The notes beneath the pieces are model-generated. The model was not told the origin of the DNA, searched no databases, and worked only from the letters and a program-made list of their open reading frames with translations. From Tumebacillus permanentifrigoris (GTDB lineage: Bacteria; Bacillota; Bacilli; Tumebacillales; Tumebacillaceae): a stretch of DNA of 64,000 bases. Positions 58,180 to 64,000 of the stretch are shown one piece after another (position 1 is the first letter of the stretch; each line of letters begins with the position of its first letter). Position numbers and translations under genes: made by a program. The stretch spans positions 84,187 through 148,186 of the forward strand of contig NZ_QGGL01000012.1 of assembly GCF_003148565.1 (NCBI RefSeq), read 5' to 3'.

Positions 58180-59277
58180 TTACAGCGTCCCGCGGACTTC
58201 TTGCTCGCGTTCGATCGCTTCGAACAGCGCACGGAAGTTCCCTTTGCCAAACGAGGTCGCGCCCTTGCGCTGGATGATCTCAAAGAAGAAGGTCGGACGG
58301 TCCATGACCGGCTTGGAGAAGATCTGCAGCAAGTAGCCGTCTTCGTCACGGTCGACGAGGATGTTCAGCGCCTTGATTTTCTCAATCTCTTCGTCGATGT
58401 CGCCCACGCGTTCCTTCAACTCTTCGTAGTAGGAATCCGGCACGCTCAGGAATTCCACGCCGTTGGCGCGCAGTTTCGCGACGGTGTCGAGGATGTCGTG
58501 GGTCATCAGCGCCATGTGTTGGGCGCCCGGGCCTTTATAGAAATCGAGGAATTCTTCGATTTGCGATTTCTTCTTGCCTTGTGCCGGCTCGTTGAGCGGG
58601 AATTTGACGCGGCCCGTGCCGTTTTGCATCACTTTGGACATCAGTGCGGTGTATTCGGTCGAGATGTCTTTGTCATCGAAGGACAGCAGTTGCGAGAAGC
58701 CGAGCACATCGCTGTAGAAGCGAACCCACTCGTCCATCTTGCCTTCTTCAACGTTGCCCACGATGTGGTCACAGGCGACGAGACCTGTTTCGTTGACCGG
58801 CAGTTGACCCTTGAACTCCGAGAAGCCTGGCAGGAAGATGCCGTTGTAGTCATCGCGCTCGACGAAGGTGTGCAGCGTTTCGCCATAGGTGTAGATCGCA
58901 GCGAGTTTCACGGTGCCGTGTGCATCGGTGATGGTTTTCGGTTCAAAAGCGGAGACTGCGCCACGCTTGAGCGCTTCCTTGTAAGCCGCTTCTGCGTCGT
59001 CTACCCGCATCGCGATGTCCTTGACACCATCGCCATGCAGACGGACGTGATCCGCGACATCGGTTTTGTCGTCTAGCGTACCCGTGAGCACGACGTGAAT
59101 ATCCCCAGAGCGCATGTAGTACGACACGCGGTCGCGGCTCCCCGTCTCCAAGCCTTTGTATGCGATCGGACGGAAGCCGAATGCGGATGCGAAGTAAAAG
59201 GCCGCTTGTTTAGCGTTGCCTACCCAAAATTCGACGAAATCAACGTGACGAATCGGTAAGAAATCGATGTGTTCAGC
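58180..59277 (-). CDS. hppD: 4-hydroxyphenylpyruvate dioxygenase
   Basis: This is a 365-residue Fe(II) dioxygenase converting 4-hydroxyphenylpyruvate to homogentisate, the first committed step of the operon. Two vicinal-oxygen-chelate halves are present. The iron ligands are His in VACDHIVGNVE, His in HMALMTHDI (QHMAL) and Glu in FFFEIIQRKG. ATG 59277 follows GGGGGAGGA. It is the first gene of the operon, with an AACTT...AAGTT inverted repeat about 50 bases upstream. Confidence 0.96.
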   Translation of the reverse strand, partial: AEHIDFLPIRHVDFVEFWVGNAKQAAFYFASAFGFRPIAYKGLETGSRDRVSYYMRSGDIHVVLTGTLDDKTDVADHVRLHGDGVKDIAMRVDDAEAAYKEALKRGAVSAFEPKTITDAHGTVKLAAIYTYGETLHTFVERDDYNGIFLPGFSEFKGQLPVNETGLVACDHIVGNVEEGKMDEWVRFYSDVLGFSQLLSFDDKDISTEYTALMSKVMQNGTGRVKFPLNEPAQGKKKSQIEEFLDFYKGPGAQHMALMTHDILDTVAKLRANGVEFLSVPDSYYEELKERVGDIDEEIEKIKALNILVDRDEDGYLLQIFSKPVMDRPTFFFEIIQRKGATSFGKGNFRALFEAIEREQEVRGTL

Positions 59278-59324
59278 CATGTGGTATGTCCTCCCCCTAT
59301 TGGTCAAAAGAAACCGTTTTCAGA

Positions 59325-59338
59325 AACTTGTCAAAGTT
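59325..59338 (-). promoter_or_regulatory. Inverted repeat upstream of hppD
   Basis: AACTTGTCAAAGTT has AACTT/AAGTT arms with a 4-base centre. On the minus strand it includes TTGACA, a possible -35, so a regulator there could block transcription. No good -10 is seen at 17 bases. Confidence 0.4.
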
Positions 59339-59484
59339 AGAGTAACAATCCAATGCTTGGGTTTGCAAGCGTCTACGTTGCAACACAAGGGCTTTCCAGC
59401 GTTAAAGAGTCATAGGGGTAGGGTTGGATTGGGAGTGAAAAGCCATACTACCGATAGACCCAAATTTGAAAGGAGTGCATGTGG

Positions 59485-59694
59485 ATGCCGGAAGTACGCT
59501 GTTCTGTTGCCAACTGTAGTTACTGGGCGCAAGGTGGGAAGTGCGCGGCCGATGCGATTCTCGTCGACATCGACGCACACGCCAACCGAGACTTCCACGC
59601 AGAGTTCGGTTCTGATCTCGGCGAGAACGTGCACAAGGACCAAGCGGCCAACAGCCGCGCCACGATGTGCCACACTTTCAAAGAAAAGCAATAA
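59485..59694 (+). CDS. DUF1540-family small Cys protein
   Basis: This 69-residue protein has the DUF1540 start (MPEVRCSVANCSYW, GKCAADAI) with four Cys in the core plus a later one (ATMCHTF). It probably binds metal, and the role is unknown. ATG 59485 follows AAAGGAG, with the ATG two codons earlier as alternative. Confidence 0.85.
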   Translation: MPEVRCSVANCSYWAQGGKCAADAILVDIDAHANRDFHAEFGSDLGENVHKDQAANSRATMCHTFKEKQ

Positions 59695-59706
59695 CAGGGT
59701 TGGCAA

Positions 59707-59748
59707 GAAAACGAAAGAGCAACCATTGTGGTTGCTCTTTTCGTTTTG
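59707..59748 (+). terminator. Terminator of the DUF1540 gene
   Basis: AACGAAAGAGCAACC/GGTTGCTCTTTTCGTT stem, T-rich end. Nearly symmetrical on the minus strand. Confidence 0.85.
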
Positions 59749-59792
59749 AAAAGGATACACTAGGAGGTAAGAATAAGATCGGAGTTGTGCAC

Positions 59793-60725
59793 ATGACCGA
59801 AACCCACTCATCCCCGACCCGTCGCTGGGTCGAACATACCATCACCGAGGCCGAAGCTGGCCACACCGTAGAAGAAATTCTCATCGACACCCTCTCGATC
59901 TCCCGCCGGATGATCCAGAAACTCACGCGCAGCAAGGGCATCCAACTCAACGCCAAGCCCGCTTTTCTCAGCAAAAAAGTTCGCGTCGGCGACGTTGTGC
60001 GCGCAGCCTTGACGTTCACGGAGGAAGCGGGACTGGAACCGATGCAGATGAACCTCGACATCGTTTTTGAAGACGCGGACTTGATCGTGCTGAACAAGCC
60101 GCCGTTTCTGCTCGTCCATCCGACTACACCTGATCAGACCGGAACACTCGCACATGGTCTCGCCTATCATTACCAAGAGCAAGGTCTCTCCACCAAAATT
60201 CGCCCGGTCCACCGCATCGACCGCGACACATCAGGTCTGCTGGTTGTCGCCAAGACCGCATTTGCCCACCAGCACCTCGACCGCCAACTACGCGAGCGCG
60301 AATTGAAGCGGGAGTATCTCGCCTTTGTCGATGGCACGGTATCCGAAGAACGCGGTGTGATCGACGCTCCGATCGGCAAGGACAAGCTCAACCCCAACCT
60401 GCGCGCCATCCGTCCACAGGTCGGGGAATTTGCGCTGACTCGCTACCAAGTCGTGGAGCGCTATGAATTGGCAACCCTCGTCCACTTGGAGTTGGAGACC
60501 GGTCGCACGCACCAGATTCGCGTCCACATGACCCACCTCGGTCACCCGCTGATCGGCGACCGCCAGTATGGTCGCGCCGGCCAGAGCCTGTTGCGACGAC
60601 AAGCCTTGCACGCTTCCCGTCTGACGCTGACCCACCCGACCACCGGCAACGAGATGAGATTTGATGCGCCGTTGCCAAAGGACTTGGCTAACCTGCAAAC
60701 CTATTTAAAGGAAGGAACCGCATGA
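59793..60725 (+). CDS. RNA pseudouridine synthase (RluA/RluD family)
   Basis: This 310-residue enzyme isomerises uridine in rRNA or tRNA. An S4-like N-terminal segment (SRRMIQKLTRSKGIQLN) precedes the catalytic domain. The catalytic Asp is in HRIDRDTSG, with GRTHQIRVHMTHLGHP and FALTRYQVVERY in place. ATG 59793 lies 8 bases after GGAG. The open frame from 59667 runs through a terminator and is not coding. It overlaps the next small gene by 4 bases. Confidence 0.95.
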   Translation: MTETHSSPTRRWVEHTITEAEAGHTVEEILIDTLSISRRMIQKLTRSKGIQLNAKPAFLSKKVRVGDVVRAALTFTEEAGLEPMQMNLDIVFEDADLIVLNKPPFLLVHPTTPDQTGTLAHGLAYHYQEQGLSTKIRPVHRIDRDTSGLLVVAKTAFAHQHLDRQLRERELKREYLAFVDGTVSEERGVIDAPIGKDKLNPNLRAIRPQVGEFALTRYQVVERYELATLVHLELETGRTHQIRVHMTHLGHPLIGDRQYGRAGQSLLRRQALHASRLTLTHPTTGNEMRFDAPLPKDLANLQTYLKEGTA

Positions 60726-60940
60726 TGAAAAAAGCCCAACGCCTGCTCCTGCAACGGCTGCTCACCCTCGCTTCCTTTCTCGTCGCAGGAGTCGGGACGG
60801 CGATCTGGTGGCGATACAAAAGCGCTGGCACCCCCGCTCCGATGTGGGTGCTCGGCGTGATCGGCTACGGCTGGGCGTTCGTCGCACTGCTCGCCTTCAA
60901 CATGATCGGCCGCACCTATTCTCGCAAGCGCAGAGGATAA
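60722..60940 (+). CDS. Small two-helix membrane protein
   Basis: This 72-residue protein has two hydrophobic helices (LLTLASFLVAGVGTAIWWR; VLGVIGYGWAFVALLAFNMIG) with basic ends. It begins with an ATGATG overlapping the pseudouridine synthase stop, so translation is coupled. Not recognised. Confidence 0.7.
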   Translation: MMKKAQRLLLQRLLTLASFLVAGVGTAIWWRYKSAGTPAPMWVLGVIGYGWAFVALLAFNMIGRTYSRKRRG

Positions 60941-60978
60941 AAAATCGCGTTCGCCAGTTCTGGCAAACGCGATTTTTT
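60939..60978. terminator. Terminator of the pseudouridine synthase unit
   Basis: ATCGCGTT-GCCA/TGGC-AACGCGAT stem with A-run and T-run flanks. Confidence 0.88.
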
Positions 60979-61084
60979 TATGTCAATAAATTCCTTTCAA
61001 CTCGATGTAAGGACCCAAAGAGGATTTCCCTTATCTTTGTCTAATTATTGTACTCAACAACATGAACTGCATCGAGGTGAACTC

Positions 61085-63499
61085 ATGATCGAAATGCTTG
61101 GGACGTACAACTGGTCGTTGATGCTCTTGTCCGTTCTGGTGGCTGTATTTGCGTCCTATACCGTTTGTGACTTGACACAACGCATTCGACAAACGACCCG
61201 ACGAGCCGTGAATCGGTGGGTAGTAGGTGGTGCGGTCGCGATGGGCACGGGCATTTGGGCGATGCACTTTCTCGCGATACTCGCGCTTCAACTAGATGAA
61301 GCGATCACGTATGATCTTGACTTGATGGTACTGGCGCTCGCATCGGGAATCCTGTTCTCATATCTTTCCTTGTACCTCTATAGCCGTCATTCTGGTAGTC
61401 GCCGCACTTTGTTGCTCGTCAGCGCCTGCCTGACGCTGACAAACCTCGCCTTGCACTCCATCGCCATCCTCGGGATGGGCCTGCTCACCGATTCCTCCGC
61501 ACACCTTGGCTACCTGCTCACTTCCAGCCTCCTCGGAATGATTGCGATCTACTTCGCCTTGCGCATGCTGAACTTCCGTTGCACCAAACATCCCGGTCGA
61601 CGATCTGTCTACAGCGCGCTCTTGCTCGGTACAGCGCTTTCGGGGATACACGTTTCCGCGCTTCTCGGCATGGATTTCCGGCCTGACCCACACGCCCAAT
61701 CCGAATTGGACTTGATCCACGGCGAGTGGTTGGCGATCATGATTGGTATGGTGACGATGATCATACAGATCGTGCTGATGTGGAGCCTTCATGATGAGCG
61801 CCACACCGCCTCCCAACAGGCGGTGCGATCCACGCGGCAATTCGATTCGCTGTATAACAACAACCCTGATCTCGTGGTCTCGCTGACCCCGCTTGGCGAA
61901 GTGATCTCACTCAATCCTGCAGGCTGCCAGATGATGGGCTATAGCCCCGAGGAAGTAGTTGGACATCACTTCGCAGAGTACGTGTTGGAACGGGATCAGG
62001 AGAAGACCTTCTATCACTTCGGATTAGCCCTGTCTGGCAATCCGCAACACGCAGTGGAGGTATCGGTCCGGCATCGTGACGGACAGTATCGGGAGATGCA
62101 GGTGACCACGATCCCGATTCTGACAGAAGCTGGACAACTCGATGACGGTCTATACGTGATCGCCAAGGACGTGACCGACCGACTATCTGCAGAACGCACG
62201 ATTCTGCACATGGCGTACCATGATGCGCTGACCGACCTCCCGAACCGTCGTCTGTTCATCGAAGAGCTTGAGACCTCGATGGCAACAGCCGCGGAAAAAG
62301 GCGAGCAAATCGCCATCCTCTTTCTCGACCTCGACCGCTTTAAACGCATCAACGATTCCCTCGGACACAACGTCGGCGACTTGCTGTTGCAACACATCTC
62401 CACCCGCTTGCAGGAAGCGCTTGCAGGCATCGGCTTGGCCGGGCGGTTTGGCGGTGATGAGTTTATCGTCTTGCTTCGCGGTGTCAATGGCTCCGAGGAA
62501 GTCAGCCTCCTGACGGGGAGCCTGTATGAGATCATCTGCCAACCGCTGGAGACCGAGGAGCAGGAGTTCAAGATCTCGACCAGCATCGGCATCGCGCTCT
62601 ACCCCAAGGACGGCCAAGACGCGATGACGTTGATCAAAAATGCCGACACCGCGATGTACCGTGCCAAGGAAGCGCGCATCCACTATCAGTTCTACAACGA
62701 TCTGATGAACGAGGAGACGGCGGAACGTTTAGCACTGGAACAAGACCTGACGCGAGCCTTGGAACGCGATGAGTTCGTCTTGCACTACCAGCCCAAAGTC
62801 GACATCGCCACTGGCAACATCCAAGGGGCCGAAGCTTTGATTCGCTGGTACCACCCGAAAAAAGGCTTGATCCCTCCTGACAAGTTCATCCCGCTCGCCG
62901 AAGAGACCGACATGATCCTCCAGATCGGCGATTGGGTGTTGCGCACCGCCTGCGAGCAGAATAAAAAGTGGCACACAGCCGGATACACAGACTTGCAGAT
63001 CGCCGTCAACCTCTCCGCCATGCAGTTTGGGCAGACGCATTTGGTCGACCGCGTGGCACATGTGTTGCACCAGACCGGATTGCCCAGTGAGTACCTCGAG
63101 CTCGAAATAACCGAGCGCGTCGCGATGCAGGAGTCGGTGACGGTGATCGAGAAACTGCAGCAACTCACCGAACTCGGCGTCCAGATCTCCATCGATGACT
63201 TTGGCACCGGCTATTCGTCACTCAGTTACCTCGTCAAATACCCGATCCATGCGATCAAGATGGACCGCAGCTTCGTCAGCGAAGTCATCGACGACTCCGA
63301 ACAAGCGCTGGTCGTCAAAGCGATTCTCTCGATGGCCCACTCGCTCGGCTTGCATGTCGTCGCAGAAGGCGTGGAGGAACTTGGGCAATTGGAGTTTTTG
63401 CAGACGTACAACTGCGATGAATACCAAGGCTACTACTTCTCTCGACCGCTACCTGCGCCAGAGTTCGAAGTGTTGCTTGCTCAACACCTCGTCAGATAA
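61085..63499 (+). CDS. MHYT-PAS-GGDEF-EAL cyclic-di-GMP protein (YkoW-like)
   Basis: This is an 804-residue membrane protein. The seven-helix MHYT sensor (about residues 1-235; GIWAMHFLAIL, LHSIAILGMG, GIHVSALLGMDF) may sense gas or metal. A PAS domain (about 250-370), a GGDEF domain with intact GGDEF, and an EAL domain with EALIRW and IDDFGTGYSSLSYL follow. Both enzyme domains look active, and the GGDEF has no I-site RxxD. It may make or break cyclic-di-GMP. ATG 61085 after CGAGGTG. Resembles B. subtilis YkoW. Confidence 0.93.
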   Translation: MIEMLGTYNWSLMLLSVLVAVFASYTVCDLTQRIRQTTRRAVNRWVVGGAVAMGTGIWAMHFLAILALQLDEAITYDLDLMVLALASGILFSYLSLYLYSRHSGSRRTLLLVSACLTLTNLALHSIAILGMGLLTDSSAHLGYLLTSSLLGMIAIYFALRMLNFRCTKHPGRRSVYSALLLGTALSGIHVSALLGMDFRPDPHAQSELDLIHGEWLAIMIGMVTMIIQIVLMWSLHDERHTASQQAVRSTRQFDSLYNNNPDLVVSLTPLGEVISLNPAGCQMMGYSPEEVVGHHFAEYVLERDQEKTFYHFGLALSGNPQHAVEVSVRHRDGQYREMQVTTIPILTEAGQLDDGLYVIAKDVTDRLSAERTILHMAYHDALTDLPNRRLFIEELETSMATAAEKGEQIAILFLDLDRFKRINDSLGHNVGDLLLQHISTRLQEALAGIGLAGRFGGDEFIVLLRGVNGSEEVSLLTGSLYEIICQPLETEEQEFKISTSIGIALYPKDGQDAMTLIKNADTAMYRAKEARIHYQFYNDLMNEETAERLALEQDLTRALERDEFVLHYQPKVDIATGNIQGAEALIRWYHPKKGLIPPDKFIPLAEETDMILQIGDWVLRTACEQNKKWHTAGYTDLQIAVNLSAMQFGQTHLVDRVAHVLHQTGLPSEYLELEITERVAMQESVTVIEKLQQLTELGVQISIDDFGTGYSSLSYLVKYPIHAIKMDRSFVSEVIDDSEQALVVKAILSMAHSLGLHVVAEGVEELGQLEFLQTYNCDEYQGYYFSRPLPAPEFEVLLAQHLVR

Positions 63500-63534
63500 A
63501 AAGGCAGGGCCCCTCTGGGCGCCTGCCTTTTTTT
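63498..63534. terminator. Bidirectional terminator between cyclase/phosphodiesterase and thiC remnant
   Basis: AAGGCAGG-GCCC/GGGC-CCTGCCTT-type stem with T-runs on both sides. Confidence 0.85.
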
Positions 63535-63538
63535 GCGA

Positions 63539-63880
<342 letters not shown>

Positions 63881-63897
63881 CTAAAAATCAATAGGCG

Positions 63898-64000
63898 CTA
63901 AGCGACCATAGTCCGGTATCGTACCGGGCTATGGTTTTTTAGTCTGCTTTGGAATCGTTTATGGTTATAGAACTTCACGTAGCGTTTTACTGCTACTTCG
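63898..64000 (-). CDS. IS3-family transposase, C-terminal end (partial)
   Basis: The last 33 codons of the transposase (OrfB, DDE rve-type) end in a typical tail: FYNHKRFQSRLKNHSPVRYR and a TAG at 63898-63900. The catalytic core lies outside. Frame and tail are intact, so the element may be functional. Confidence 0.85.
   Translation of the reverse strand, partial: EVAVKRYVKFYNHKRFQSRLKNHSPVRYRTMVA
63905..63941 (+). terminator. Plus-strand terminator inside the IS transposase 3' end
   Basis: CCATAGTCCGGTA pairs with TACCGGGCTATGG (one wobble), followed on the plus strand by six T. It lies within the last codons of the transposase, antisense to it, and would block read-in from the thiC side. 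Confidence 0.65.

Overview
The window looks like a chromosomal segment of a Gram-positive, endospore-forming member of the Bacilli with moderately high GC. A Tumebacillus/Alicyclobacillaceae-like organism is my inference. Evidence: strong AGGAGG-type ribosome binding sites, frequent GTG/TTG starts, sporulation genes (ytrH-ytrI, SpoVB-like flippase, SleL-like glycosidase), S-layer homology domains, LytR-CpsA-Psr proteins, and compact genes separated by strong, often bidirectional rho-independent terminators. No rRNA, tRNA, CRISPR array or prophage is visible.

Layout. 0-9.3 kb: thioesterase, S-adenosylmethionine decarboxylase, PRC-barrel and TPR membrane pair, S1-domain protein, cold-shock protein, orphan ABC ATPase, PAS histidine kinase, TPR protein. 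9.4-14.8 kb: a two-gene secretion unit, a 1231-residue Fn3/TIG-type exoprotein followed by an SLH-domain protein. 14.8-15.1 kb: an orphan promoter-to-terminator unit on the minus strand with no recognised gene. 15.2-23.7 kb: peptide-binding lipoprotein, queF, two divergent Gln-rich proteins (one with 15-residue tandem repeats), a Cys-rich protein of unknown function followed by an ArsR regulator and a Ser/Thr kinase, a His-rich small protein, a cupin, and a diguanylate cyclase. 23.8-29.3 kb: sulfur acquisition (cysT-cysW-cysA-sbp, yezD, ssuD) with repeated operator-like motifs upstream. 29.4-41.2 kb: SpoVB-like flippase, amino-acid permease, M42 peptidase, ECF sigma/anti-sigma pair, second PAS kinase, leucyl aminopeptidase, DUF3006/secreted metallo-hydrolase pair, AtpZ/AtpI-like protein. 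41.4-51.5 kb: LCP protein, HIT protein, polysaccharide flippase, MFS exporter, ytrHI, a gene preceded by a heptanucleotide tandem repeat, Gmad2-domain protein, yfhH, a DUF2103-DUF3886 fusion, LysM-SH3-GH18 hydrolase, zinc-ribbon protein. 51.7-61 kb: adenine-deaminase-family enzyme, small membrane proteins, acyl-ACP desaturase, the tyrosine-degradation operon hppD-fah-hmgA-flavin reductase, DUF1540 protein, pseudouridine synthase. 61-64 kb: MHYT-PAS-GGDEF-EAL protein, then a wrecked thiC (central barrel deleted, 5' end cut by an IS3-family element that runs off the window).

Functional themes: cell-surface and spore-envelope construction; signal transduction (two sporulation-type kinases, two cyclic-di-GMP proteins, one ECF system, one Ser/Thr kinase); sulfate and sulfonate assimilation; and tyrosine catabolism via homogentisate. 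The best candidates for undescribed biology are the Cys-rich/ArsR/kinase run, the orphan transcript at 15 kb, the heptamer-repeat locus near 47.8 kb, the Fn3/SLH pair and the repeat-bearing Gln-rich protein. Start codons were chosen mainly on ribosome binding sites, so many lie downstream of the longest possible start.
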